Notes: generated by a model not told the origin, from the sequence alone. A stretch of 64,000 nucleotides of DNA from Coriobacteriia bacterium (GCA_030655755.1 JAUSOQ010000043.1:272883-336882); one strand, 5' to 3'. Numbered from the stretch's first letter, positions 16,571-26,144 are shown. Program-made: numbers and translations.

Positions 16571-19500
16571 CGGCAGGCACCTCTTTCACTGAACGGATCG
16601 CCTGTTCGAGCTTCTGGCTGACGACCTTGCTCACGCCATCGGCCTGCATCGAGACGCCGTATAAGACGTCGGCCATCTCCATTGTGCGCCGCTGATGGCT
16701 GACGACAAGGAACTGCGTATGGTGGCGCAGGGTATCGATGAACGCGATGAAGCGACGCAGGTTCGTGTCGTCCAGTGCAGCTTCGACCTCGTCGAGGATA
16801 TAGAACGGGCACGGCCGGGCTCGGTACACAGCGAACAATAGTGCGAGTGCGGTCAGAGATTTCTCGCCACCGGAGAGCAGCGACATCTTGGCCAGCCGCT
16901 TGCCACGAGGCTGTGCGATGACCTCGATGCCGGTCGTCTCGGGATCATCCGGATCGGTGAGCGTGAGTGAAGCGTGCCCGCCGGGAAACAGCACCGCGAA
17001 GACCTCCTGGAAATGGTGGTCGACAAGCTCGAAGGTCTCCAAGAAGCGCTCACGTATCTTACGGTCGATGGCCGATATGACCTTATGGAGTGCCTTGCGA
17101 CTCGCATCCAGGTCGTCGAGTTGCTGCTGGAGGTAATCCCGACGGTGCTGGAGTTGGTCGAACTCCTCGACTGCGATCGGGTTGACGGGACCAAGGTTGG
17201 CGATCCGCTTCCGAAGACGATGCACGCGATCGATCGCAGGTTCGCGTTCGTTGATAGAAGGCGCCTCGAGCGCCTTCTCAAGAGGGACACCGAGGTCCTC
17301 GACGATGCGACCGACCGCAGTGGTGACCTGGACTTCGAGTTGGCCCTTCTCGATGCGAACGGTAGCCATGACTTCGTTGACGATATCGAGTTCTGCCTGT
17401 GCCGTCCTCACGCCGTCCTGGGCGCTGTGGATCGTCGTGCGGAGTGAAGCGCTGTCGGTCTGCTCGAACCGGGCGCGATCGCGCAGCTTCCCTCCCCAAT
17501 GTTCGGCACGTTCGAGCAGTAGCGAGTACAGGTCATGAAGTGGCTGCAGGCGGCTTCTCAGGGCCTCGAGGGCCTCATCGGTGGTCTTTGACTGTGCGAC
17601 AAGGGTATCGAGCTCACGGGTCTCGGCGATCGTCGATCCGTGGCGACGCTTGAGATGCACTTCGCGCTCTGAGACCGCGGCGATCTCGACCTGACAGGTG
17701 GACAGCCGGTTGGCGACCCCCGATTCCTCTCGAAAGCGAACGTCGCGTTCCTCTCGTTTTGCGGCGGCTTGTTCCTCGAGTTCCTCGATGAGCGTTTCTG
17801 CCGAGGAGATCCTTTCCTGCAGTTGACGTTCCCGCGGGCGGTCCTTCGCCGTCTTCTCCTCGATCTGCCGAAGTCGGACATCGATCGTACCTGCCTCTTT
17901 GTCCAGGTCGGTGATGGCTTGCTCGAGGCGACCGATCTCCTCTCGAGCCGATGCCTCCTCGCCGGAGAGTGTTGCGACGCGCTGACCCAGTTCCAGGGCC
18001 TGCTGCTGCGCCGCGGAGAGGGACTCCTCAGTTGCGACGACGGCGGCTTCAGTCTCCCCTACGCCCGCCTCGGTGGCGCCCAGAGCGTCTCGAAGATCGG
18101 CCAGTTTGCGTTTGCGCGCGAGGATGCCGGCATCCTCAGAGAGATCGGGACCGACGCGCACCTTGCCGCTCGGCCACACGATGTGACCTTTGAGCGTGGC
18201 ATAGCGAGAGACCGCTCCTGTGGCGCCGGCTGCACGAAGCGCATCTTCCAGCGTGTCAACGACACGTATATCGCCGATGAGACCATCGATCGCACCTCTC
18301 ACATCGTCCGAACATGCGATCGCATCAAGCAGGCGGGTACCCGGGCCCTGCGCATCACATGGGGTCGGGAGCGCATCGACAGGCATTATCGAGTAGTCGC
18401 CGGCACCCTGCTTCTCCAGAGTCGCTACCACACCGGTCGCGGCTTTGCGACTGCGAACGAGCACGCAGAAGACATCACCACCAAGCGCACTCTCGACAAG
18501 TCGTTCGTACTCCCCCGGAACGGTGATCGCGTCGGTGACCGGTCCGATCACTTCCGGCAGTTGCTTCTCCTTTTGGAGCAGCCATGCCAGCGCCGGTGAG
18601 GCAGCATCGAACGTGCGATCCACCTCTTCAAGCGCGCGGATCTCGGCACGGATCTCTGTGAAGTCATCACGCCGACGAGCGAGTTCGGCTTTGCGTGAGT
18701 CAGTGAGCCGGACGTGTTTGTCTACCTCCTGGTCGGCCAGCGAGAGCTCACGGCGAGCGCGGTCCAGGTCGGCCTGCAATTGCTCGATGCGTGTACGGCG
18801 AGCGGACAGAGTAGAGAAGACACCGGAACGCTGTTGCTTGAGGATGCCTGCCCGTTCGCCGAGCATCTCAGTCTCGAGGGTGAACGCCGAAAGGGCCTGT
18901 TTGGCGCTAGCGAGGTCGGTCCGAGCATCATCGAGTTCCTTGCGTGTTCGACGCTGCTCGGCGGTGACGTGCGCGAGTGCTTCCTCGGCGGCCAGACGAA
19001 GCTTCTTGGTGGTCTCGGCTTCACGACGCACTTCGCCGAGTTGCGTGTATAGGGCACTGATGCGCGCCTCGGTGACAGCACGTTCCCCGGCTATCTCTTC
19101 AAGTTCGGAGCTGCGCTGCCCAAGACGCGTCTCGCTGTGGTGTATCTTGGCGCGAAGCTCGGAGAGCCGTTCGACGAGGTTCTTGCCCTTCTCTTCAAGA
19201 AGAAGCAGGCCTGAGTTGAGTCGTTCGAGGACGGATTGAAGTCGCCGACGTTGTTCGGAGAGATCGCCGACGAACAGGCCCTTTTCCTCGAGCAAGGACT
19301 GGAATTTGGCAAGTTCACGCTCCTTCTCGGCGAGACGATAGCGTGCGAGCTCGACCTCGGCATCTTGTTCGCGCTCACGCTTCTCGAGCGTGTCCCAGTG
19401 AGACTGGTGGACACGAAGGTCGGCGACCGCGAGGGACACCTCGAGATCTTTGAGTTCGGTCGACAGTTCTCGGTACTCGGCCGCTTTACTCGCCTGACGT

Positions 19501-20117
19501 TGAAGGGGTTTGAGCTGGCGGTCTATCTCGCCGATGACGTCTTTGATGCGGTCGAGATGGACATCCATCGCCGTGAGCTTACGAAGTGCGCGGTCCTTAC
19601 GTTTCTTGTGCTTGAGGACCCCGGCGGCTTCCTCTATCAGCGCGCGACGTTCCTCGGGTTTGCTGTTGAGGATCTCGTCGAGACGTCCCTGGCTGATGAT
19701 GGAGTGCGTGTCGCGACCAAGTCCCGTATCGTGCAACATCTCCTGGATGTCCATGAGTCGGCATGGTGACTGGTTGATGAGATACTCGCTCTCACCGTTG
19801 CGGAACATCCGTCGTGTGATGGTGACTTCGTGGAACTCAAGAGGTAGGGTCCCCTCGGCGTTGTCGAGTACAAGATCCACCTCGGCGATACCGACGGCTT
19901 GTCGTGCGGAGGAGCCGGCGAACACGACATCTTCCATAGAGTTACCGCGCAGCGATTTCGCCGATTGTTCGCCGAGTACCCACAGCACGGCATCGGAGAT
20001 GTTGGACTTACCGGAGCCGTTCGGCCCCACGATGACCGTTACACCCGGCTCGAGTGAGAGCTTGCTGCGGTCGGCGAATGACTTGAACCCCTTGAGCGTG
20101 AGCGACTTGAGGTACAA
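16551..20117 (-). CDS. smc: Chromosome segregation ATPase SMC
   Basis: Condensin-type ATPase that organises and segregates chromosomes with ScpA/ScpB. I chose TTG 20117 because AAAGG lies about six bases upstream and the product then begins MYLKSLTLKGFKSF, giving 1188 residues, the normal SMC length. Walker A is GPNGSGKSN (31-39); two long coiled coils flank a hinge at about 490-660; the signature LSGGEKSLTALAL and Walker B YILDEVEAALDD lie near the C-terminus. Placed between rnc and ftsY, as in Bacillus. Confidence 0.97.
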   Translation of the reverse strand: MYLKSLTLKGFKSFADRSKLSLEPGVTVIVGPNGSGKSNISDAVLWVLGEQSAKSLRGNSMEDVVFAGSSARQAVGIAEVDLVLDNAEGTLPLEFHEVTITRRMFRNGESEYLINQSPCRLMDIQEMLHDTGLGRDTHSIISQGRLDEILNSKPEERRALIEEAAGVLKHKKRKDRALRKLTAMDVHLDRIKDVIGEIDRQLKPLQRQASKAAEYRELSTELKDLEVSLAVADLRVHQSHWDTLEKREREQDAEVELARYRLAEKERELAKFQSLLEEKGLFVGDLSEQRRRLQSVLERLNSGLLLLEEKGKNLVERLSELRAKIHHSETRLGQRSSELEEIAGERAVTEARISALYTQLGEVRREAETTKKLRLAAEEALAHVTAEQRRTRKELDDARTDLASAKQALSAFTLETEMLGERAGILKQQRSGVFSTLSARRTRIEQLQADLDRARRELSLADQEVDKHVRLTDSRKAELARRRDDFTEIRAEIRALEEVDRTFDAASPALAWLLQKEKQLPEVIGPVTDAITVPGEYERLVESALGGDVFCVLVRSRKAATGVVATLEKQGAGDYSIMPVDALPTPCDAQGPGTRLLDAIACSDDVRGAIDGLIGDIRVVDTLEDALRAAGATGAVSRYATLKGHIVWPSGKVRVGPDLSEDAGILARKRKLADLRDALGATEAGVGETEAAVVATEESLSAAQQQALELGQRVATLSGEEASAREEIGRLEQAITDLDKEAGTIDVRLRQIEEKTAKDRPRERQLQERISSAETLIEELEEQAAAKREERDVRFREESGVANRLSTCQVEIAAVSEREVHLKRRHGSTIAETRELDTLVAQSKTTDEALEALRSRLQPLHDLYSLLLERAEHWGGKLRDRARFEQTDSASLRTTIHSAQDGVRTAQAELDIVNEVMATVRIEKGQLEVQVTTAVGRIVEDLGVPLEKALEAPSINEREPAIDRVHRLRKRIANLGPVNPIAVEEFDQLQHRRDYLQQQLDDLDASRKALHKVISAIDRKIRERFLETFELVDHHFQEVFAVLFPGGHASLTLTDPDDPETTGIEVIAQPRGKRLAKMSLLSGGEKSLTALALLFAVYRARPCPFYILDEVEAALDDTNLRRFIAFIDTLRHHTQFLVVSHQRRTMEMADVLYGVSMQADGVSKVVSQKLEQAIRSVKEVPADGTGVV

Positions 20118-20192
20118 CGCAGACCTTTCTGCTGGTGGCGTGCGGTGTGATCCGACATGTGCGCGTCGAAAGGACGCGACTATGCTATCACA

Positions 20193-20220
20193 GCACGGCC
20201 GCTTTAAAGCGGCTCGGTGC
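20193..20220. other. Palindrome between rnc and smc
   Basis: The centre GCCGCTTTAAAGCGGC (20198-20213) is a perfect 16-base palindrome, with partly complementary GCAC/GTGC flanks. It lies just after the rnc stop and about 80 bases before smc. It could be an mRNA hairpin that terminates or protects the rnc message, or a protein-binding dyad for smc; no U-tract follows. Confidence 0.5.
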
Positions 20221-20227
20221 GCTACGT

Positions 20228-20944
20228 TCAGGTGTGCGTGCGCGGGTCTTCTCGAGTGACAAGTGAGGCGAGGGCATCGGCAGCTGCGGCCTTCTCGGCA
20301 TCTTTTTTGGAAAGACCGGTCCCGGTCCCGACGGTACGGTCGTTCACGACGGCTTGTGCAACGAACATCCGCTCGTGTGCCGGGCCGGAGGTGGAGGTGA
20401 TCCGATACGATGGCGGCTGACCGCCGTCTTCCTGTACGAGCTCCTGCAGTGCGGACTTCGGGTCGGCGGGCGGAATCGGAGCGCCGGCGAGGTAGGGACC
20501 GAGCAGACGTACGACGAGAGACCGTGCGCACTCGAGCCCTTGATCGATGTAGACCGCTCCGATGAGAGCCTCGAGACAGTTCTCAAGGACGCTACTGCGA
20601 TTGGCTCCCCCTGAACGGGTCTCGCCCTTCCCCATCAAGATGAGACGGCCAAGGTCGAGTTCCCCGGCGACCGCTCCGAGCGTCTCGCCGGCGACCGCGC
20701 CGATCTTAAGGCGTGTGAGCGTACCTTCGGGTTCGCCCGGACGGTCCCGGAAGAGCAGATCGGCGACGAGAAAGCCCACCACCGAGTCCCCAAGGAACTC
20801 CAGGCGGTCATAGTCAGGGGTATCCACGTGCTCGGACGCGTATGAAGGATGTGTGAGAGCCTCGATCAGCAACCTCGGGTCGTGAAAGTGCACGCCGAGA
20901 AGTTCCTCGGCCTGGGCGATCGTCATGTCGCGGTCGGCTGTCAC
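20228..20944 (-). CDS. rnc: Ribonuclease III
   Basis: Double-strand-specific endoribonuclease for rRNA precursor and mRNA processing. The catalytic domain shows DRLEFLGDSVVGFLVAD and the second acidic site ENCLEALIGAVYIDQG; a C-terminal dsRBD (about 165-230) ends SKKDAEKAAAADALASL. 238 residues, full length. Two bases separate it from fabF upstream. Confidence 0.97.
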   Translation of the reverse strand: MTADRDMTIAQAEELLGVHFHDPRLLIEALTHPSYASEHVDTPDYDRLEFLGDSVVGFLVADLLFRDRPGEPEGTLTRLKIGAVAGETLGAVAGELDLGRLILMGKGETRSGGANRSSVLENCLEALIGAVYIDQGLECARSLVVRLLGPYLAGAPIPPADPKSALQELVQEDGGQPPSYRITSTSGPAHERMFVAQAVVNDRTVGTGTGLSKKDAEKAAAADALASLVTREDPRTHT

Positions 20945-20946
20945 GT

Positions 20947-22173
20947 CTAGGCTTTGGTGAACAACAACGTGGCGTTGTGACCGCCGAAGCCGAAGGAGTT
21001 ACTAAGGACGGTATTCACAGATGCCTTGCGCGCAACGTTAGGGACGTAGTCGAGATCACACACAGGGTCCGGTTCTGTCAGGTTGATCGTGGGCGGAAGA
21101 ATGCCGTGCTCCATCGCAAGGACACAGAACACGGCCTCAAGTGCTCCAGCTCCACCGAGAAGGTGTCCTGTCATCGACTTGGTCGAGGAGACGGGCGGCG
21201 CATCAGCGCCGAAGACCGCCTTTATAGCGCCGGTCTCGGCGGCGTCTCCGAGCTGTGTGGACGTACCGTGAGCGTTGATATAGCTGATGTCGGACGGAGC
21301 AAATCCAGCCTGGTCGAGTGCCTGGCGCATCGCACGACGCGCACCGTTGCCGTCGGATGCGGGAGCTGTGATGTGATGCGCGTCAGCGGTCGCACCATAG
21401 CCCACGAGCTCGGCGTAGATGTGGGCACCGCGGGCGATCGCGTGCTCCCGTTCCTCGAGCACGAGGATGCCGCCCCCCTCGCCCATCACGAAGCCATCGC
21501 GTCCGGCATCAAAGGGCCGCGATGCGCCGACCGGGTCATCGTTCCTGGTGGAGAGCGCGCGGGCCGCACAGAAGCCAGCGAGCCCTAAGGGGGTGACCCC
21601 GCAGTCAAAACCACCGGCCATGATGACATCGGCCACTCCGCGCCGGATGGCCTCCCCTGCCTCGCCGATGGACTGATTGCCCGTCGCACATGCCGAGACC
21701 GGCGCATAGTTGATGCCTCGAGCACCGGTCCGTATCGAGATATGACCGGCTGCGAGATCCACGATCATCATCGGGACCAGCATGGGGCTCACGCGCGAGG
21801 GTCCTCGCTCGGCGAGCACGCCTGCCTGTTCTTCCATCGTCCCAAGGCCGCCGATGCCGGATCCGACGATGACGCCGACCCGCTCGGCATTGTCCTCATC
21901 GATGATGAGACCTGAGTCGGCCAGTGCCTCATCGGCTGCAACGACAGCGAACTGCTGGAAGCGAGCCATCCGTCGTGCTTCTTTGGATGCCAGCCACTGC
22001 GTGGGGTCCCAATCGTCGACCATCCCGGCGAAGCGTGTGGAGTACTGGCTTACATCGAAGGCCTCGATGGTGGAGATACCCGACCGTCCGGCGGCGATGG
22101 ACTCCCAGGCCGCCTTGACGCCTACGCCGACCGGAGAAACGCAGCCGATGCCGGTCACGACTATCCTTCTCAT
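20947..22173 (-). CDS. fabF: Beta-ketoacyl-ACP synthase II
   Basis: Elongating condensing enzyme of type II fatty acid synthesis. Catalytic triad visible: Cys in VSACATGNQSIGEA, His in NAHGTSTQLGD, His in KSMTGHLLGGAGALEA. ATG 22173 overlaps the upstream stop (ATGA) and has AAGGAG seven bases before it, giving 408 residues beginning MRRIVVTGIGCVSPVG, the usual FabF start; an upstream in-frame start would add ten unrelated residues. Confidence 0.97.
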   Translation of the reverse strand: MRRIVVTGIGCVSPVGVGVKAAWESIAAGRSGISTIEAFDVSQYSTRFAGMVDDWDPTQWLASKEARRMARFQQFAVVAADEALADSGLIIDEDNAERVGVIVGSGIGGLGTMEEQAGVLAERGPSRVSPMLVPMMIVDLAAGHISIRTGARGINYAPVSACATGNQSIGEAGEAIRRGVADVIMAGGFDCGVTPLGLAGFCAARALSTRNDDPVGASRPFDAGRDGFVMGEGGGILVLEEREHAIARGAHIYAELVGYGATADAHHITAPASDGNGARRAMRQALDQAGFAPSDISYINAHGTSTQLGDAAETGAIKAVFGADAPPVSSTKSMTGHLLGGAGALEAVFCVLAMEHGILPPTINLTEPDPVCDLDYVPNVARKASVNTVLSNSFGFGGHNATLLFTKA

Positions 22174-23132
22174 GCCGGGGCTCCTTCGCTCGCGGTACGC
22201 CATTGGGCAACGAGCCGGTCCATCAGCGCCTCGACAGTGGGGATGTCATGTATACGTGCCGCCGAGGAGCCGGCGAACACAAGGCCGTCGATGACGTCCC
22301 CGCCTTGGGCGCGAATGAGTTTGTCCATGATGCAGTACTCCCTGCCACACTGCTTCAAGCAGGCTTCGCAGCGCTCGATCCTGGGATAGTCGCCGGCCGT
22401 CAGGCGATCAGTGAAAGGGTTGCGTATCGCTCGCCCGGGTAGACCAACCGGGCTCTTTATGATGAGGATGTCATCTTCAGTAGCTCGGACGTACATGTCT
22501 TTGAATGCGTCCGGAGCCGAGGACTCGACCGTTGCCGCGAAGCGCGACCCCATCTGCACGCCCGCTGCACCAGCGTCGAGCGTGCGCTTGATATCGGCTC
22601 CTGTCACGACGCCACCGGCGCCGATGACCGGGATGTCCACTGATTCGATGATGCGGGGCAGCAGGTCGAGCATGTACTCGTCTGTGCCAAGGTGGCCGCC
22701 GGCCTCGAAACCCTCAACGACGACGGCCGAGGCGCCAAAATGCTGGGAGAGCTTGGCTACGCGCTCGGAACCAACGATCGGGACCATCTCCACGCCGGCA
22801 TCCCGGCACCAGCCGAAGACATCACGCGAGAAGCCTGCGCCTGAGACGACGAGGTCCACGCCCGCCGAGATAGCTGCGTGTACGAGCTCTTTGAACCCGC
22901 GCACTGCGACCATGATGTTGACGCCGAGTACGCCGTCTGTCTCTGCGCGGGCTGCACGAACCTCGGCAATGAGTTCGTCGGGAGTCAGGCCGGACCCGGC
23001 AATGAGGCCGATGCCACCTTCGTTAGCCACTGCGGCCGCCAAGGGGCTCATGGAGATACGCACGGCCATGCCGCCTTGCATGATGGGCAGACGGGAAGTC
23101 CTCGTGCCTATGGTAAGAGTGGGCATATCCAT
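22170..23132 (-). CDS. FabK-like/nitronate monooxygenase-family flavoprotein with Cys cluster
   Basis: TIM-barrel FMN protein of the 2-nitropropane dioxygenase/FabK superfamily: RLPIMQGGMAVRI start, DLVVSGAGFSRDVF, VVVEGFEAGGHLGTDEY and VIGAGGVVTGADIKRTLDAGAAGVQMGSRF-type segments (residues about 10-220). A C-terminal region holds four Cys (RCEACLKQCGREYCIMDKL), absent from the classical FabK at 25193-26140. ATG 23132 follows GGAGG by four bases. Lying between acpP and fabF, it plausibly serves fatty acid synthesis, but whether it is a second enoyl-ACP reductase or another oxidoreductase cannot be decided from sequence. Confidence 0.8.
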   Translation of the reverse strand: MDMPTLTIGTRTSRLPIMQGGMAVRISMSPLAAAVANEGGIGLIAGSGLTPDELIAEVRAARAETDGVLGVNIMVAVRGFKELVHAAISAGVDLVVSGAGFSRDVFGWCRDAGVEMVPIVGSERVAKLSQHFGASAVVVEGFEAGGHLGTDEYMLDLLPRIIESVDIPVIGAGGVVTGADIKRTLDAGAAGVQMGSRFAATVESSAPDAFKDMYVRATEDDILIIKSPVGLPGRAIRNPFTDRLTAGDYPRIERCEACLKQCGREYCIMDKLIRAQGGDVIDGLVFAGSSAARIHDIPTVEALMDRLVAQWRTASEGAPA

Positions 23133-23151
23133 GAGTCCTCCGGTGTGAGAA

Positions 23152-23187
23152 GGACACACCGACCGGCCGCTGCCGGCCGGTGTGTCC
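23152..23187 (-). terminator. Hairpin between acpP and the FabK-like gene
   Basis: Arms GGACACACCG (23152-23161) and CGGTGTGTCC (23178-23187) pair perfectly and continue past one mismatch into a GC-rich 5-bp stem. On the minus strand TTCTCAC follows, a weak U-tract. It begins 17 bases after the acpP stop and ends about 20 bases before the next start, so it probably attenuates read-through so that acpP is made in excess. Confidence 0.6.
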
Positions 23188-23203
23188 GTAGGTCCAGTTT
23201 TGG

Positions 23204-23443
23204 CTATGCGTTGGCGGTGATGAACTCGACCGCGTCGGCGACCGTCTTGATGTTCTCGGCCTCCTCGTCAGGGATGGAGATGCCAAACGACTCCTCCAGC
23301 GCCATGACGAGCTCGACGATATCGAGCGAGTCGGCGCCGAGATCGTCAATGAAGGACGCCTCGAGGGTCACATCGCCCTCATCAGCGTTGAGCTGATCGA
23401 CGATGACCTCCTTGACCTTGTCAAAGATCTCCTCTTTCTCCAT
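23204..23443 (-). CDS. acpP: Acyl carrier protein
   Basis: Acidic 79-residue carrier of acyl chains. The phosphopantetheine attachment site is [18 protein letters not shown] (Ser at about position 38). ATG 23443 has a strong GAGGAGG site six bases upstream; an upstream in-frame start is not needed. A stable hairpin downstream fits its usual high expression within the fab operon. Confidence 0.98.
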   Translation of the reverse strand: MEKEEIFDKVKEVIVDQLNADEGDVTLEASFIDDLGADSLDIVELVMALEESFGISIPDEEAENIKTVADAVEFITANA

Positions 23444-23496
23444 GGTTAACACCTCCTCTCTCCTGCCACAGCGTGATATACGCGCACATGCGCGGG

Positions 23497-24249
23497 TCAG
23501 GCAAATGTCATACCTCCGTCGACTGCGAGAGTCTGGCCGGTGATGTAGGCTGCTTCGTCGCTCGCAAGGAACACTACGACCGCAGCGATGTCGGCGGGCG
23601 TGCCCATTCGTTTCATGGCGATACTGCCAAGTGCGGCCTCTCTGGTGGCAGCAGGAAGCGCCGCCGTCATGTCGGTCTCGATGAAGCCAGGCGCCACTGC
23701 GTTGACGCGGACATTACGTGACGCCAGCTCACGAGCGACAGACTTCGTCATGCCGATGAGCCCCGCTTTCGCTGATGCGTAGTTCACCTGACCTGCATTC
23801 CCGGCGATGCCCACTACCGAAGAGATGTTGATGATGGAGCCGGAACGCGCCTTCATCATCAGTTTGGCTGCTGCCCGGGTCATGAGGAACGCACCTGTGA
23901 GATTCGTGCGGATGACGTCTCCCCAGTCTTCATCGCTCATGCGTACAAGCAGCCCATCGCGAGTGATACCGGCATTGTTGACGAGTACATCGAGTCGGCC
24001 GAAGCGTTCGGCGACCGCGTCCACCAAAGCAGCGACGCTCTCCGGGTCGCCGACATCGGCCTTGAAGGCGTCAGCGGTGCCGCCCGCGGCCTGTATGCAA
24101 GCCACGACATCGCAGGCCGCAGCCTCGCTACCTGCAATATAGTTGACCGCGACCGCCGCGCCCTCCGCAGCGAGTCGCCTGGCTATCTCCGCCCCGATGC
24201 CTTGCGACGATCCCGTCACGAGGGCAACTTTATCGGTAAGCCGTGCCAT
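23497..24249 (-). CDS. fabG: 3-oxoacyl-ACP reductase FabG
   Basis: NADPH-dependent short-chain dehydrogenase that reduces beta-ketoacyl-ACP. Cofactor site TGSSQGIG near residue 13, NNAG at about 90, catalytic Ser in ISSVVG, and the YASAKAG Tyr/Lys pair. Ends with AVDGGMTFA, typical of FabG. Start overlaps the fabD stop (TAATG). Confidence 0.96.
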   Translation of the reverse strand: MARLTDKVALVTGSSQGIGAEIARRLAAEGAAVAVNYIAGSEAAACDVVACIQAAGGTADAFKADVGDPESVAALVDAVAERFGRLDVLVNNAGITRDGLLVRMSDEDWGDVIRTNLTGAFLMTRAAAKLMMKARSGSIINISSVVGIAGNAGQVNYASAKAGLIGMTKSVARELASRNVRVNAVAPGFIETDMTAALPAATREAALGSIAMKRMGTPADIAAVVVFLASDEAAYITGQTLAVDGGMTFA

Positions 24250-25187
24250 TACCGCACCTCCTTCTCGACCAACTTGAGTTCGTTCACGACCAACTTGAGT
24301 TCGCCATCGCCTGTCGCGAAGGCATCCAGCCCTTCGACCCGGCGTGCCAGCCCCTTGAGAACCGCGCCGGGGCCCGCTTCGACGACCACACGAACACCTA
24401 TGTCACGCAGAGCGTACATTGTTTCCGTCCATCGCACCGGCGACGTCATCTGGTTTCGGAGCCGTGTAGCGATGACGCTTGCATCCGTCGTAGGCGCCGG
24501 ATCGGTGTTCTGGAGAATAGGAATGGCTACGTCCGAGAGCTTTGTGCGCTCGAGGACCGCTGCGAACGCGTCAGCGGCGGGCGCCATGAGAGGAGAATGG
24601 AACGGACCAGCGACCTGAAGGGGGACGATACGGCGCGCACCGGCGCTGCTGAGCGCGATTGTAGCCGACTCGACGCCGAGATGTGTGCCGGAGATGATGA
24701 CCTGTCCCGGCGCGTTGTCATTTGCGACCCAAACGTCGGAGATGCTGTCTACGAGGTCTGCGACCGTGCAACTATCGAGGCCGAGAACCGCAGCCATGGT
24801 TCCTGGCGTGGCGGCCGCAGTAGAACTCATGAGGTCGGCGCGCTCGACGACGAGTTCAAGGCCCGCTTCAGCCGAGAACGCTCCGGCGACGGCCAGTGCG
24901 GCGAACTCGCCGACGCTGTGACCGGCAAATGCGAGAGGCTCCAAGCCCGCGGCGAGCAGACTGGTGCCCCATGCCCAGTCGGCGAGGTACAGCAGTGGTT
25001 GAGCTGCACAGGTGTCTGCAAGAGCGGCAGCGGGGCCCTCGGCAGCAATGCGACGCAGGTCGAGACCGCTCAGGGACTCGGCGGCATCCAGGAGCCGGTC
25101 CAGGGCGTCGAGGCCAGGCAGACGCTCCAACATGCCGATACGCTGCGACCCCTGTCCGGGGAACACGAATGCATGAGCAAGCGCCAT
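24249..25187 (-). CDS. fabD: Malonyl-CoA:ACP transacylase FabD
   Basis: Loads malonate onto ACP. N-terminal FPGQGSQRIGM, nucleophile motif GHSVGEFAAL, and the downstream catalytic His in GPFHSPLM. 312 residues. The last 16 residues contain a 7-residue duplication from a 21-base tandem repeat, probably harmless. Coupled to fabG and preceded by fabK with a 5-base gap. Confidence 0.96.
   Translation of the reverse strand: MALAHAFVFPGQGSQRIGMLERLPGLDALDRLLDAAESLSGLDLRRIAAEGPAAALADTCAAQPLLYLADWAWGTSLLAAGLEPLAFAGHSVGEFAALAVAGAFSAEAGLELVVERADLMSSTAAATPGTMAAVLGLDSCTVADLVDSISDVWVANDNAPGQVIISGTHLGVESATIALSSAGARRIVPLQVAGPFHSPLMAPAADAFAAVLERTKLSDVAIPILQNTDPAPTTDASVIATRLRNQMTSPVRWTETMYALRDIGVRVVVEAGPGAVLKGLARRVEGLDAFATGDGELKLVVNELKLVEKEVR
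24266..24303 (-). repeat. 21-bp-period tandem repeat in the fabD 3' end
   Basis: CGACCAACTTGAGTTCG occurs at 24266-24282 and again at 24287-24303. It encodes the repeated NELKLV-like segment at the FabD C-terminus. Likely replication slippage. Confidence 0.75.
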
Positions 25188-25192
25188 AGGAT

Positions 25193-26140
25193 CTACGCCT
25201 TCAGGCCAGAGCGGAGTGCCGACATGACGGCTTCCGCCTCGATGATGATCTCGGCGATGATCTCGGCGGCGGGCTGGATCTTGGTCACCATGGCCGCCAC
25301 CTGGCCCGCCATGACACTTCCCATGTCGACATCACCCTGCTTCATCGCGAGCGCCAGCTTGCCGGTGCCCAGCTTCTCCAGCTCCTCGGGTTTGTTCTCC
25401 CTGTCAAGCACCTCGAGCTGGCGCGATAGCTTGTTCTTGAGAATACGCACGGGATGGCCCGTTGAGTACCCGGTCACGATCGTATCTCGGTCCTTGGCCT
25501 TGATGACGCGGGCCTTTGCGTTGGGGTGGATCGTGCACTCCTCCGCGCACATGAAACGCGTGCCCATTTGCACGCCGTCCGCACCGAGCGCGAACGCGGC
25601 GGCAAGGCCACGACCGTCCGCGATGCCGCCGGCAGCGACCACGGGGATCTCGATGGCGTCAGCAAGCTGCGGTGTGAGCACCATTGTCGTGAGATCACCG
25701 ATATGACCGCCGGCCTCCATACCCTCGCCGATCACTGCGTCAGCGCCTATCGATTCCATACGCTTGGCAAGCGCAACGGAGGGAACCACGGTGAGGATCT
25801 TGATGCCATGCGCCTTGAGGTCACTCATGTACTTCGCAGGATTGCCCGCGCCGGTCGTCACGGCATCGACGCCTTCTTCAAGCACCATGGCGACGAGATC
25901 GTCGATATGTGGCGTAAGAAGCATCAGGTTCACGCCGAAGGGTTTGTCTGTGAGCGTCTTCGCGCGGCGGATCTCCTCGCGCAAGATGTCGGTTGGCATG
26001 TGACCGGCTCCGATGATACCGAGCCCGCCACCGTTGCTGACGGCAGCCACCAGTTCGGCTGTCGCGGTCCAGGCCATGCCGCCCTGGATGATGGGGTACT
26101 CGATGCCGAGTAGCCTCGTGAGTCTCGTACGCAGGGCCAT
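25193..26140 (-). CDS. fabK: Enoyl-ACP reductase II (FabK)
   Basis: FMN-dependent, triclosan-resistant enoyl reductase that completes each elongation cycle. The product begins TRLTRLLGIEYPIIQGGMAW-like, with GVNLMLLTPHIDDLV, VIGEGMEAGGHIGDL, VVAAGGIADGRG and GADGVQMGTRF, all classic FabK blocks; 315 residues. An AAGGAGG site precedes the ATG. No FabI gene is in the window, so this is the likely enoyl reductase of the pathway. Confidence 0.93.
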   Translation of the reverse strand: MALRTRLTRLLGIEYPIIQGGMAWTATAELVAAVSNGGGLGIIGAGHMPTDILREEIRRAKTLTDKPFGVNLMLLTPHIDDLVAMVLEEGVDAVTTGAGNPAKYMSDLKAHGIKILTVVPSVALAKRMESIGADAVIGEGMEAGGHIGDLTTMVLTPQLADAIEIPVVAAGGIADGRGLAAAFALGADGVQMGTRFMCAEECTIHPNAKARVIKAKDRDTIVTGYSTGHPVRILKNKLSRQLEVLDRENKPEELEKLGTGKLALAMKQGDVDMGSVMAGQVAAMVTKIQPAAEIIAEIIIEAEAVMSALRSGLKA

Positions 26141-26144
26141 CTAC

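Noticed and set aside
20118..20531. 138-codon N-terminal extension of SMC
   Set aside because: It overlaps rnc in another frame and is Arg/Ser-rich; the TTG at 20117 with a ribosome site gives the normal SMC N-terminus.
24243..25706. 487-codon plus-strand frame opposite fabD and fabK
   Set aside because: Antisense shadow of two well-identified genes; no ribosome site or recognisable domain.
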